From positions 1 through 64,000 of the forward strand of contig CAVRGH010000005.1 in the NCBI GenBank assembly GCA_963720675.1: a stretch of DNA of 64,000 bases, given 5' to 3'. The notes under the pieces are model-generated. The model ran no database searches, was not told the origin of the DNA, and saw only the letters and a list, made by a program, of their open reading frames with translations. Numbering within the stretch: position 1 is the first letter of the stretch; every line of letters starts with the position of its first letter. A program made the translations under genes and the position numbers. This DNA is from JALHSW01 sp963720675 (GTDB taxonomy: Bacteria > Actinomycetota > Acidimicrobiia > IMCC26256 > PALSA-555). Shown one piece after another: positions 51,910 through 61,052 of the stretch.

Positions 51910-53049
51910 GTGGATCTCACGTTCACCCCCGAGGAAGAGCAGTTCCGCGCCGAGTGCCGGGACTGGCTCGCCGCCAACGTCCCGCGCGGCCTGCCGTCGG
52001 GGGACACCCGGGAGGGCTTCGATCTCCACCTCGAGTGGGAGCGCGCGCTCTTCGACGCGCGGTGGGCTGTGGTGTCCTGGCCCGAGGAGTACGGCGGACG
52101 CGGGGCGTCCCCGATGGAGTGGCTGATCTTCGAGGAGGAGTACTACGCCGCGGGCGGGCCGCAGCGGGTGACCCAGAACGGGATCTTCCTGCTCGCGCCG
52201 ACGGTCTTCGCGTTCGGGACCCAGGACCAGCAGGACCGGATCCTGCCGCGCATGGCCGGCGCCGAGGACCTGTGGTGTCAGGGCTGGTCCGAGCCGAACG
52301 CGGGGAGCGATCTCGCGGGCATCCAGAGCAAGGCCACTCGCGACGCACCCGGCGGGGGCTGGCGTCTGTCGGGGCAGAAGACCTGGACGACCCGCGGCGC
52401 GTTCTGCACCCACCTCTTCGGTCTGTTCCGCTCCGACCCCGAGGCCGAGCGACACCGCGGCCTCACCTACTTCCTCGTCCCGCTCGACGCGCCGGGCATC
52501 ACCGTGCGCGGGTTCGGGCGCCTCGACGGCGACGAGGGGTTCGCCGAGGTCTTCCTCGACGACGTGTTCGTGCCGGACGACGCGGTGCTCGGAGAGATCG
52601 ACCAGGGCTGGGGCGTCGCGATGGCGACGACGAGTGCGGAGCGCGGCCTCACCCTCCGGAGCCCGGGCCGGTTCATGGCGACGGCGCAGCGCTTGCTCGC
52701 ACTGCACCGTGAGCGCGGCTCGGACGACACGCCTCGAGTGCGCGACGAGGTCGTCAAGGCCTGGATCGACGCCGAGGCCTACCGCTGGCAGACGTTCCAG
52801 ACGGTCACACGCATGACCGACGGCGAGAACCTCGGCGCCGAGTCGAGCATGACCAAGGTCTTCTGGTCCGAGCTCGACGTCCGGCTGCACGAGGCGGCGC
52901 TGGAGCTGCTCGGCACCGATGCCGAGACCGACGAGACCGGGTGGATGAAGGGGTTCCAGTTCGCACTGTCGGGACCCATCTACGCCGGGACGAACGAGAT
53001 CCAGCGCAACGTGATCGCCGAGCGCGTGCTCGGACTCCCGAGGAAGTAG
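51910..53049 (+). CDS. Acyl-CoA dehydrogenase, FadE31-like
   Basis: This 379-residue ACAD has WCQGWSEPNAGSDLAGIQSK (about 118-137), GQKTWTTRGAFCTHLFGLFR and the terminal IYAGTNEIQRNVIAERVLG, typical of the larger subunit of heteromeric steroid ACADs. The next gene encodes a shorter ACAD subunit starting 2 bp later, as in the fadE31-32-33 block of mycobacteria. The pair likely dehydrogenates a CoA intermediate after ring opening. The upstream region contains the repeat-flanked unit, so its original promoter may be disturbed. Confidence 0.8.
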   Translation: MDLTFTPEEEQFRAECRDWLAANVPRGLPSGDTREGFDLHLEWERALFDARWAVVSWPEEYGGRGASPMEWLIFEEEYYAAGGPQRVTQNGIFLLAPTVFAFGTQDQQDRILPRMAGAEDLWCQGWSEPNAGSDLAGIQSKATRDAPGGGWRLSGQKTWTTRGAFCTHLFGLFRSDPEAERHRGLTYFLVPLDAPGITVRGFGRLDGDEGFAEVFLDDVFVPDDAVLGEIDQGWGVAMATTSAERGLTLRSPGRFMATAQRLLALHRERGSDDTPRVRDEVVKAWIDAEAYRWQTFQTVTRMTDGENLGAESSMTKVFWSELDVRLHEAALELLGTDAETDETGWMKGFQFALSGPIYAGTNEIQRNVIAERVLGLPRK

Positions 53050-53051
53050 CG

Positions 53052-54026
53052 ATGCGCTTCGCCTTCACCGAGGAACAGCTCGCGTTCCGTGACGCGGTGC
53101 GGGAGCTGCTCGCGAAGGAGTGCCCGGCATCGGTGGTGCGCGAGGCCTGGGAGCCCGACGCCGGCAGGGTGGGGCGTGCGTGGGCCGCGCTCGGCGAGAT
53201 GGGCGTGTTCGGGGTGCTCGCCGACGAGTCCGTCGGCGGACTCGGGCTCGGCTTCGTCGACCTCGTGCTCCTGCTCGAGGAGACGGGCTACGCCGCGTTG
53301 CCCGAACCGATCGTCGAGCACGCCGCGGTCGCGATGCCGCTGCTGACCGACGCCGCCGACGCGTTCCTGTCCGGGGCCGAGACGATCACGGCGCCGTTCT
53401 TCCACGAACCCGTGGTGCCGTACGCCGACCGCGCGGACTTCTTCGTGCTGGTGCACGACGCCGGCTGGTTCCTGGTGCCCCGCGCCGACGTGCAGCTGAC
53501 ACCGGCCGAGTCGGTCGACGGTGCCCGACATCTGGCCCGGGTGCGATGGGACCCTGCGGGCCGGGTCCCGTTGGCCGAGGGTGCGGCGGCCGCTGCCGCG
53601 TTCGACCGTGGCGCGCTCGGGACCGCGGCGCAGCTCGTGGGCCTGACCCGGCGCATGCTCGACCTGACCGTCGAGTACGCGGCGGATCGCCGGCAGTTCG
53701 GGGTGCCGATCGGGAGCTTCCAGGCGGTCAAGCACCACCTGGCCGACGCGCGCATCGCCCTCGAGTTCGCCCGGCCGCTCGTCTACCGAGCGGCATGGTC
53801 CCTGGCGACCGGCGATCCCGATGCCGGCGTCCACGTGTCGATGGCCAAGGCCACTGCTTCGGATGCTGCGCTGCTCACCGTGAAGCAGGCCCTGCAGTGC
53901 CACGGGGCGATCGGCTACTCGTACGAGTACGACCTGCATCTCTTCATGAAGCGGGCCTGGGCGCTGGCCGCGGCATGGGGAGACGCTGCGTTGCACCGGG
54001 ACCGCGTCGGACGCGCGATCCTGTGA
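53052..54026 (+). CDS. Acyl-CoA dehydrogenase small subunit, FadE32/FadE33-like
   Basis: This 324-residue ACAD is shorter than canonical enzymes, as are FadE32 and FadE33 (IpdE2). It has AFTEEQLAFRDAVRELLAKE, LADESVGGLGLGFVDLVLL, ADRRQFGVPIGSFQAVKHHL (about 224-243) and LQCHGAIGYSYEYDLHLFMK. The middle FAD-contact motif is poorly conserved, as expected for a subunit relying on its partner. In mycobacteria FadE33 pairs with FadE30; whether this protein partners with the neighbouring FadE31-like or the distant FadE30-like subunit is open. Confidence 0.8.
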   Translation: MRFAFTEEQLAFRDAVRELLAKECPASVVREAWEPDAGRVGRAWAALGEMGVFGVLADESVGGLGLGFVDLVLLLEETGYAALPEPIVEHAAVAMPLLTDAADAFLSGAETITAPFFHEPVVPYADRADFFVLVHDAGWFLVPRADVQLTPAESVDGARHLARVRWDPAGRVPLAEGAAAAAAFDRGALGTAAQLVGLTRRMLDLTVEYAADRRQFGVPIGSFQAVKHHLADARIALEFARPLVYRAAWSLATGDPDAGVHVSMAKATASDAALLTVKQALQCHGAIGYSYEYDLHLFMKRAWALAAAWGDAALHRDRVGRAIL

Positions 54027-54049
54027 ACAGCCGAGAAGGAGATCACCAC

Positions 54050-55205
54050 ATGCCCGAGGCGTACATCGTCGATGCGATCCGCACCCCCGTCGGCAAGCGG
54101 GGCGGTGGTCTGTCCCAGGTGCACCCGGCCGATCTCGGCGCGCACGTGATCCGGCAGCTCGTGGAGCGGACCGGGATCGACCCCGGCGCGGTGGAAGACG
54201 TGTTCTTCGGCTGTGTCGATCAGATCGGTCCGCAGGCCGGCGACATCGCGCGCACGTGCTGGCTCACCGCGGGGTACCCGGAGGACGTGCCCGGCACGAC
54301 CATCGACCGGCAGTGCGGATCGTCGCAGCAGGCCGTCCACTTCGCGTCGCAGGCGGTCATGAGCGGTACCAACGACGTGATCCTCGCCGGCGGCGTCCAG
54401 AACATGAGCATGATCCCGATCGCCGCGGCGATGACCGCAGCCGAGCAGTTCGGGTTCACCGACCCGTTCTCGGGTTCTGCGGGTTGGGCGGCGCGCTACG
54501 GCGACCAAGAGGTCTCGCAGTTCCGTGGGGCCGAGATGATCGCCGAGAAGTGGGACGTCTCGCGTGAGGACATGGAGCGGTTCGCGCTCGAGAGCCATCG
54601 AGCGCGCGATCCGTGCCCAGGACGAGGGCCGGTTCGAGCCGGAGATCGCACCGCTCGAGGGCATCAGCGCCGACGAGGGTCCGCGCCGCGGCACGTCGCT
54701 CGAGAAGATGGCCCAGCTCAAGACGCTCGAAGAGGGTGGTCGTCTCACCGCCGCGGTCGCGTCACAGATCTCCGACGGTGCGAGCGGGATGCTCGTGATG
54801 TCGGAGCAGGCGGTCAAGGATCACGGCGTCACACCACGCGCCCGGATCCACCACCTCTCCGTCCGGGGCGACAGCCCGATCTACATGCTGAGCGCGCCGA
54901 TCCCGGCCACGGCGTACACGCTCGAGAAGACGGGCATGACGCTGGACCAGATCGACCTCGTCGAGATCAACGAGGCGTTCGCGTCGGTGGTGCTCGCGTG
55001 GCAGAAGGAGACCGGCGCCGATCTCGCCAAGGTCAACGTGAACGGCGGGGCGATCGCGCTCGGGCACCCGCTCGGTGCGACCGGTACCCGCCTGATGACC
55101 ACGATGCTGAACGAGCTCGAGCGCACCGGCGGCCGCTACGGACTGCAGACGATGTGCGAGGGCGGCGGTCAGGCCAACGTGACCATCATCGAGCGCCTCG
55201 GCTGA
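54050..55205 (+). CDS. fadA6: Acetyl-CoA acetyltransferase FadA6-like thiolase, with one frameshift
   Basis: The frame from ATG 54050 (AAGGAGAT upstream) encodes EAYIVDAIRTPVGKRGGGL, the nucleophile in TIDRQCGSSQQAVHFASQAV and DQEVSQFRGAEMIAEKWDVS. After FALESH, one extra C near 54600 shifts the continuation ERAIRAQDEGRFEPEI to another frame. That frame runs to 55205 with NEAFASVVLAWQKE, NGGAIALGHPLGATG and the second Cys in TMCEGGGQANVTI. All catalytic residues are present in the corrected product of about 385 residues. In mycobacteria FadA6 is the thiolase that cleaves ring-opened steroid products. Confidence 0.85.
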
Positions 55206-55240
55206 GCGAGGCGCCGCTCGTCGCCAACTCGGGACACGCG

Positions 55241-55483
55241 TCAGTCGAGGGCGATGAGGGAGATCACGGCGCCGATCAGGATGAGGGCGCCGATGACGAG
55301 GCAGCCGACCTTCACCCAGCCCGGCGTGTTCCCGAGGCCCATGGTGTCGGCGATCGCGGAACGCTCGAGCGCTTGCTCGTGCTCGGCCGACTCGCGGGAC
55401 GTGCCGACCTTCGCGAGGTGCTGGGGCTGATGGCCACTCTTCCCGCCACCCTTGCGCCGCTTCTTCATTCCGCTCGAACCCAT
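55241..55483 (-). CDS. Small single-pass membrane protein
   Basis: This 80-residue protein has a strongly basic N-terminus (MKKRRKGGGK), a soluble helix (HEQALERSAIADTMGLG) and a C-terminal helix (VGCLVIGALILIGAVISLIA). There is no signal peptide, so it is probably tail-anchored. I do not recognise a family. It lies in the gap between the convergent fadA6 and F420 oxidoreductase genes, 12 bp before the latter's stop, on the same strand. Confidence 0.55.
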   Translation of the reverse strand: MGSSGMKKRRKGGGKSGHQPQHLAKVGTSRESAEHEQALERSAIADTMGLGNTPGWVKVGCLVIGALILIGAVISLIALD

Positions 55484-55494
55484 GGGCGAGGAAC

Positions 55495-56349
55495 CTAGCC
55501 GGTCACCCGGTCAGCGGCGACGAGGCTCGCGTGCTCGTCGAGGATCGGGAGCACCGTGTCGGCGTCACCGGTGGGCACCCGCAGCACGATCTCGGTGACC
55601 CCGATCGACGAGTAGTACTCGAGCTTGCCGGGGTCGGGGAGTGTGCCGAAGGGAACGATGCGCAGGCCGGCCGGGTCACGGCCCACGGCCTCGCACGCCC
55701 GGTGCAGGTCGGGGAGCGCGGCGCGCACGCCGGCGCCGCCGATCGGGATCCAGCCGTCGCCGTACTCCGCGATGTGGGCGAACATCTTCGGCCCGGCCGC
55801 GCCGCCGAGGAGCACGGGCGGCCCACCCGGCTGCACGGGCTTGGGCCACGACCAGGACGGGTCGAGGTGTACGAGCTCACCGTCGAAGGCTGCGACGTCG
55901 TCGGTCCAGAGCGCACGCATCACGAGCATGCGCTCGCGGACGAGCTCGCGCCGGCGTTTGATGTCGACGCCGTGGTTCTCCATCTCCTCGTGGTTCCAAC
56001 CGAACCCGATCCCGAGCTCGAAGCGGCCACCCGAGAGCTGGTCGAGGGTGGCGATCGCCTTGGCGGTGACGATGGGCTCACGCTGCGCGATCAGGCAGAT
56101 GCCGGTGCCGAGCCGGATCCGCTCGGTCACGGCCGTGGCCGCAGCGAGCGCGACGAGCGGGTCGACCGTGCGGCGGTACTCCTCGGCGAGCTCGGCCGTC
56201 CCGGTGGGCGCCGGGGTGCGGCGGCTGGTGGGGATGTGGGTGTGCTCGGGGATGTACAGCGAGTGGAAGCCGCGCGCTTCGGCCTCGCGAGCCAGGTCGG
56301 GTACCGACATCGAGGTGTCGGTCGCGAACATCGTGATCCCGTAGTGCAC
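55495..56349 (-). CDS. F420-dependent luciferase-like oxidoreductase
   Basis: This 284-residue LLM protein has YGITMFATDTSMSVPDLARE at the start, SLYIPEHTHIPTSRRTPAP, LGTGICLIAQREPIVTAKAI and FELGIGFGWNHEEMENHGVD (about 101-120), the pattern of the actinobacterial F420 family often found in steroid loci. GTG 56349 is chosen because it begins the first strand; it is divergent from the SDR gene. It probably reduces or oxidises a ring intermediate with F420, but the step is unknown. Confidence 0.8.
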   Translation of the reverse strand: MHYGITMFATDTSMSVPDLAREAEARGFHSLYIPEHTHIPTSRRTPAPTGTAELAEEYRRTVDPLVALAAATAVTERIRLGTGICLIAQREPIVTAKAIATLDQLSGGRFELGIGFGWNHEEMENHGVDIKRRRELVRERMLVMRALWTDDVAAFDGELVHLDPSWSWPKPVQPGGPPVLLGGAAGPKMFAHIAEYGDGWIPIGGAGVRAALPDLHRACEAVGRDPAGLRIVPFGTLPDPGKLEYYSSIGVTEIVLRVPTGDADTVLPILDEHASLVAADRVTG

Positions 56350-56395
56350 GCCGACACGGTAATCGGCCGGGTGCGGCGGGTACGCTCTCCGCCCC

Positions 56396-57301
56396 ATGGG
56401 CCTCTGCGACGAACGCATCGTGATCATCACCGGCGCAGCACGCGGTCTGGGGCGCGCGCATGCGCTCGCCTTCGCCGCGGCGGGCGCCAAGGTGATCGTG
56501 AACGACCTCGGGGTCGCGCTCGACGGCTCGGACCCACGGAGCGACGCGGCCGAGGAGGTCGTCGAGGAGATCAAGGCCGGGGGTGGCGAAGCGGTCGCCA
56601 ACGCCGACGACATCGCCGACTTCGAGGGCGCAGGACGGCTCGTGCAGACCGCACTCGACGTGTTCGGGGGGCTCGATGTCGTCGTGAACAACGCGGGGGT
56701 CGTGCGCGACCGCATGTTCGCCAACGCCGCCGAGGACGAGTGGGACGCCGTCGTGCGTGTGCATCTCAAGGGGCACTTCGCGACGAGCCGCCATGCTGCG
56801 GCGTACTGGCGCGACCGCGCGAAGGCGGGGGATCCGGTCGCGGGACGCATCGTGAACACGAGCAGTGGTGCCGGTCTGCTGGGGAGCGTCGGCCAGGCGG
56901 CGTACGCCGCGGCGAAGGCCGGCATCGCGGCGCTCACGCTGGTGCAGGCCGCAGAGCTCGGTCGCTACGGCGTGACGGCGAACGCGATCGCGCCGTCGGC
57001 GCGCACGCGCATGACCGAGGGTGTCTTCACCGAGATGATGGCGCGACCAGAATCGGGCTTCGACGCGATGGATCCGGCGAACGTCTCCCCACTCGTCGTG
57101 TGGCTCGGGAGCACCGAGTCGAGCGACGTGACCGGGCGGGTCTTCGAGGTCGAGGGCGGGATCGTGAGCGTCGCCGACGGCTGGCACCACGGCCCGTCGC
57201 GCGACAAGGCCGACCGCTGGGATCCGGCCGAGCTCGGCCCGGTGGTGCGCGACCTGCTCGCCGAGGTGCGCGACCCCGACCCTGTCTACGGAGCGGAGTA
57301 G
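56396..57301 (+). CDS. SDR-family 3-hydroxyacyl-CoA dehydrogenase-like (HSD17B4/ChsB1 type)
   Basis: This 301-residue SDR has ITGAARGLGRAHALAFAAAG (about 11-30), VVNNAGVVRDRMFANAAEDE, NTSSGAGLLGS and AAYAAAKAGIAAL. It ends with the extended tail ADGWHHGPSRDKADRWDPAE typical of multifunctional-enzyme-like dehydrogenases. It is related to the SDR at 24935-25813 but clearly a different paralog. Oxidation of a 3-hydroxyacyl-CoA from steroid catabolism is the likely role. Confidence 0.8.
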   Translation: MGLCDERIVIITGAARGLGRAHALAFAAAGAKVIVNDLGVALDGSDPRSDAAEEVVEEIKAGGGEAVANADDIADFEGAGRLVQTALDVFGGLDVVVNNAGVVRDRMFANAAEDEWDAVVRVHLKGHFATSRHAAAYWRDRAKAGDPVAGRIVNTSSGAGLLGSVGQAAYAAAKAGIAALTLVQAAELGRYGVTANAIAPSARTRMTEGVFTEMMARPESGFDAMDPANVSPLVVWLGSTESSDVTGRVFEVEGGIVSVADGWHHGPSRDKADRWDPAELGPVVRDLLAEVRDPDPVYGAE

Positions 57302-57349
57302 CCCGAACCCACTGTTTCTCGCATCCAGATCTTCGCGGCGTCTGGTGGG

Positions 57350-58432
57350 TCAGGCCGGTTCGAGCTCGAACAGGACGGACAGGGCGATGGGGAAGACCTT
57401 GCGGACGCGCAGGCCGGCCCGCGCGAACAGCTCGTCGAACTCGGACCGGGTCCGTTCACGGCCGGCGCCGGTGTCGACGAGCATCTCGAGGTCGACGGCC
57501 TTCGCGAAGTGGTCGCCGTCGTGCTCGGGGACGATCGCCTCGAGCACCAGGATCCGCCCTCCCGGCGCCGCCGCTTCCCGGCACCGGGCCAGGAAGCGGA
57601 CGCACGAGTCATCGTCCCAGTCGTGCACGATCGCTTGGAGCAGGTAGCGATCGCAGCCGGTGGGCACCGCGTCGAAGAAGCTCCCTCCGACCACCTCCAC
57701 CCGATCCGCGACCCCCGCCGCCTCCAGCACGGGCGGCGCCTTGGCCACGACGGTCGGGAGGTCGAAGAGCACGCCGGTGACGCCAGGGTTCGCGTGCAGC
57801 ACCGAGGCGAGCAGCGTGCCGGTACCGCCCCCGACGTCGCAGACCCGGCCGACGAAGTCGTACTTGCGGGCGACCACGTCCATCTGGAGCGACGAGGTGG
57901 ACGCCATCGCCGCATCGAACAGCGTGCCGGCCGCCGGGTCCACCTCGGTCAGGTACTCCCAGAACGGATGGCCGAGCGCGAGGTCCGCCGCCGCCTCGCC
58001 GGTGCGCACGGAGTGCTCGAGATGGTTCCAGCCGGCCACGTGCCACTCGGCGCCGTAGAACCGCATCCAGGCCCTCATCGAGCCCGGGACGTCGTCGCGC
58101 AGCAGCTCCGACGTCTTGTTGTTGCGGAACCGGCCGTCACGCGTGGTGCGGAACACACCCCGTCCGACCAGGTAGCGGAGCAGCCGCGCCAACGCGTCGG
58201 GGTCGGCAGACGTGGCTCCCGCGAGCTCCGCAGCCGACCGCGGCCCGTCCGCCAACGCATCCGCGACGCCGAGCTCTGCCGCGACGGCGACCGCCTTGGT
58301 GTCGACGATCCCGAGCGATCGCTCGAGCAACGGCACCTCCGGCGGCACCATCGCCCGGTGCAGCCTCGCGATCCCGTTGCGCGCCGCGAGCAGCGGGCGG
58401 ATCACCCACGCAGGAGGAACCCGCGCCGCCAT
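57350..58432 (-). CDS. SAM-dependent O-methyltransferase-family protein
   Basis: This 360-residue protein has an N-terminal winged-helix dimerisation domain (VADALADGPRSAAELAGATS, then ALARLLRYLVGRGVF) and a C-terminal SAM fold with CDVGGGTGTLLASVL (about 194-208), ILVLEAIVPEHDGD and a final GLRVRKVFPIALSVLFELEP. This is the plant-type O-methyltransferase family 2 arrangement. Substrates vary widely; a role in the steroid locus is not established. It starts 10 bp from the thiolase stop on the same strand. Confidence 0.85.
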   Translation of the reverse strand: MAARVPPAWVIRPLLAARNGIARLHRAMVPPEVPLLERSLGIVDTKAVAVAAELGVADALADGPRSAAELAGATSADPDALARLLRYLVGRGVFRTTRDGRFRNNKTSELLRDDVPGSMRAWMRFYGAEWHVAGWNHLEHSVRTGEAAADLALGHPFWEYLTEVDPAAGTLFDAAMASTSSLQMDVVARKYDFVGRVCDVGGGTGTLLASVLHANPGVTGVLFDLPTVVAKAPPVLEAAGVADRVEVVGGSFFDAVPTGCDRYLLQAIVHDWDDDSCVRFLARCREAAAPGGRILVLEAIVPEHDGDHFAKAVDLEMLVDTGAGRERTRSEFDELFARAGLRVRKVFPIALSVLFELEPA

Positions 58433-58442
58433 CGTGACGCTC

Positions 58443-59654
58443 CTACTTGAGGCGCTCGACGATCATCGCCATGCCCTGCCCGCCGCCGACGCACATGGTC
58501 TCGAGCCCGTAGCGCGCGTCGCGGTCCTCGAGCCCGTTGAGGAGCGTCGTCATGATGCGCGCGCCGGTCATGCCGAAGGGGTGGCCGAGCGCGATCGCCC
58601 CACCGTTGACGTTCAGCTTGTCGTACGGGATCCCGAGCTCCTTGGCCGACGGGACCACTTGGGCGGCGAACGCCTCGTTGATCTCGACGAGGTCGATGTC
58701 GTCCATCGACAGTCCGGCCCGCCCGAGCGCCTGCTTGCTCGCGCCCACCGGGCCGAGGCCCATGATCTCGGGGTCGAGCGCGGAGACGCCCGACGCGATG
58801 ACGCGTGCCAGCGGGGTGATGCCGAGCTCGTTCGCCTTCGTGTCGCTCATCACGACGACGGCCGCGGCGCCGTCGTTCAGCGGACACGCGTTGCCGGCGG
58901 TCACGGTGCCGTCGGGACGGAACACCGGCTTGAGCTGCGCGAGCTTCTCGGCGGTGGTGTCGGGGCGGGGACCGTCGTCCTTGGTGACCACGTCGCCTGC
59001 CGGCGTCGTGACCGGCGTGATCTCACGCTCGAAGAACCCGTTCGACTGGGCCTCGACCGCGCGCTGCTGGGACAGTGCCGCGAACTCGTCCTGCTCCTCG
59101 CGCGTCACCTGCTTGTACTCGGCGACGTTCTCGGCGGTCTCACCCATCGCGATGTAGACGTCGGGCAACCCGTCGAGCGGCGCCCACGTGCCCTGGCCAC
59201 CCTCGTGCCGCTGCGCGGTGCGTGCCTCGGCGGGGGAGAACTTGTCGTTGTGCGTGCCCGGCGATCCGTCGGACAGACCTTTCGAGAAGCGGCTGACGGT
59301 CTCGCAGCCTCCGGCGACGAACACGTCGCCCTCACCGGACTTGATCGCGTGCGCGGCCATGCGGATGCTCTGGAGCGACGACGAGCAGTAGCGGTTGAGC
59401 GTCACGCCCGGAGACTGCGGGATCCCGGCGAGGATGGCGACGACGCGGGCGAGGTTGTACCCGGCTTCACCGGCCGGCTGTGCGTTGCCCCAGATCACGT
59501 CCTCGACCAGCCCGCGGTCGAGGCCCGGGAGCTTGTCGAGCACCGCCTGGACGATCGTGGCGGACAGGTCGTCGGGTCGGCACTCGACGAGGGAGCCCTT
59601 GTTGGCCCGTCCGATCGGGGTCCGAGCAGTGGCAACGATGACGGCTTCGGGCAC
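58443..59654 (-). CDS. Acetyl-CoA C-acyltransferase (thiolase)
   Basis: This 403-residue thiolase has VIVATARTPIGRANKGSLVE at the N-terminus, the nucleophile in LNRYCSSSLQSIRMAAHAIK (about 88-107), INEAFAAQVVPSAKELG, NGGAIALGHPFGMTGARIMT and the second Cys in METMCVGGGQGMAMIVE-type sequence (here LETMCVGGGQGMAM). The catalytic set is complete. It is not the FadA5 type. It probably does the general thiolytic step of fatty-acid or side-chain beta-oxidation. It is transcribed ahead of the methyltransferase gene. Confidence 0.9.
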   Translation of the reverse strand: MPEAVIVATARTPIGRANKGSLVECRPDDLSATIVQAVLDKLPGLDRGLVEDVIWGNAQPAGEAGYNLARVVAILAGIPQSPGVTLNRYCSSSLQSIRMAAHAIKSGEGDVFVAGGCETVSRFSKGLSDGSPGTHNDKFSPAEARTAQRHEGGQGTWAPLDGLPDVYIAMGETAENVAEYKQVTREEQDEFAALSQQRAVEAQSNGFFEREITPVTTPAGDVVTKDDGPRPDTTAEKLAQLKPVFRPDGTVTAGNACPLNDGAAAVVVMSDTKANELGITPLARVIASGVSALDPEIMGLGPVGASKQALGRAGLSMDDIDLVEINEAFAAQVVPSAKELGIPYDKLNVNGGAIALGHPFGMTGARIMTTLLNGLEDRDARYGLETMCVGGGQGMAMIVERLK

Positions 59655-59702
59655 GACTGGCTCCTGAGGTTGCTGCGGTGGGACCTCATTTCTACACGCG
59701 CT

Positions 59703-60827
59703 TCAACCTGGCAGTGGCGCCCCGGGGGCCCGACGGCCTACGGCTCCGGGCGAGCGTGCGGTGCCCAGACCGTGCCTCTCAGCGAGCAGGCGTGCTCTCG
59801 GCCTTGCCGGGCGCTCAGCGATCTCGACCTTGATCGCCGAGCGGAGCATGACCCAGAGGGTGAGCGTGATGAAGAGACCGATGACGGCGCCGAGCTGCTC
59901 TTCGTCGAAGACGAAGATCTGGGTGACGAAGATGTCGATCAGCAGCCCACGGTCGAACCAGCGGTAGGCGTGGAGGCGCGAGTGACGCAGCCGGGTCACA
60001 CCGATCAGGATCAGCGCACCCGAGACCGACGACGAGATGACGGTGGCCCACTCCGGGAATGTCGTGATCCCCGGTCCGTCGAGCGCGAGCGCCACCACGC
60101 TGGTGAGCGCGAGCACCGCGTAGAGCACGAAGATCGTGTCGAGCACGACGGGGAACCAGCGTCGCTCGGTCCACGAGAGGTAGTGCTCTCGGAGCACGTG
60201 TCCCAACCGCGTGAAGCGACCGGGGCGGACCGCCGGCAGCGTCTCGACGTCGTCGAGCAGTGAGCGCACCTTCTCGGCGAGCGCGCCGGTGGGCTGGGTC
60301 GTGTCGAAGATCTCGAGCGCGTCCTGACGCGAAGGCTCGCTGAGCTGACCCAATGACGCGGACTTGAGCGCCTCCAGTGCGTTGAGCATCCCTTCCTCGG
60401 GTCCGAACCTCCGGCGACCGAGCGACCGGAACACGAGGTACATGCCCACGAAGATCATGTAGATGAGCGCGATCGTCGGCTGCCAGAAGTAGTTGACGTC
60501 GCGGGTGACGAACTTGCCGAGCTCGTCGACGAACCAGCCGAAGCCCATGCCGCCGAGCACCGCGACGAACGTGCGTGTCGACGGGCCGAGGTACGAGATC
60601 GACCACACGATCGCGACGGCCATCATCGTTGCACCCCAGATCGCGTGCGAGATGTGCAGGGTGCCGTTCCCGAGCTGTGGGTAGCCGGTGATGATCAGGA
60701 ACAGCCGGTTTCCCAGCACGGAGCAGATCGCGAGGACGAGGAAGACGTCGAGGTGGTGGACGAAGTTCCCGGACTTGACCGCGAACCTCGGCCACAGCCG
60801 GCGATGGTGCTCGGGCGCGTCCGTCAA
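59703..60827 (-). CDS. Multi-pass membrane protein of unknown function
   Basis: This 374-residue protein has about seven helices in two groups: residues 25-135 (FLVLAICSVLGNRLFLIITG, WGATMMAVAIVWSISYLG) and 230-340 (LDTIFVLYAVLALTSVVALA, SSSVSGALILIGVTRL, LGAVIGLFITLTLWVMLRSA). A soluble stretch separates them (EEGMLNALEALKSASLGQLS). The C-terminal 35 residues are basic and proline-rich. I do not recognise the family. It lies alone between the thiolase gene and the solute-binding protein gene. Confidence 0.65.
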   Translation of the reverse strand: MTDAPEHHRRLWPRFAVKSGNFVHHLDVFLVLAICSVLGNRLFLIITGYPQLGNGTLHISHAIWGATMMAVAIVWSISYLGPSTRTFVAVLGGMGFGWFVDELGKFVTRDVNYFWQPTIALIYMIFVGMYLVFRSLGRRRFGPEEGMLNALEALKSASLGQLSEPSRQDALEIFDTTQPTGALAEKVRSLLDDVETLPAVRPGRFTRLGHVLREHYLSWTERRWFPVVLDTIFVLYAVLALTSVVALALDGPGITTFPEWATVISSSVSGALILIGVTRLRHSRLHAYRWFDRGLLIDIFVTQIFVFDEEQLGAVIGLFITLTLWVMLRSAIKVEIAERPARPRARLLAERHGLGTARSPGAVGRRAPGAPLPG

Positions 60828-61052
60828 CGGCTACGCCGCCCTGGACGGGTGATCACGATGCGGGGTCGTAGAGCCATGGGTCCCCTCGTGCTCGGGTACA
60901 GATGCGGCCGTGGTGCCCGCTGACCGCAAAGTGTCACCGATGCCGCGCGCCAGGTCAGGGACCCGCGAACCCGCCGCTCCCGCCGGGCCCTAGAGTTCGC
61001 TCATCCGCACCCGCCGGTCGCCGGTGACCGTCCGGTGCGGAAGGGGGGACAC

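Noticed and set aside
58443..59654. FadA5 (steroid side-chain thiolase)
   Set aside because: The N-terminus and nucleophile region (LNRYCSSSLQS) match general acetyl-CoA acyltransferases and not the FadA5 pattern.
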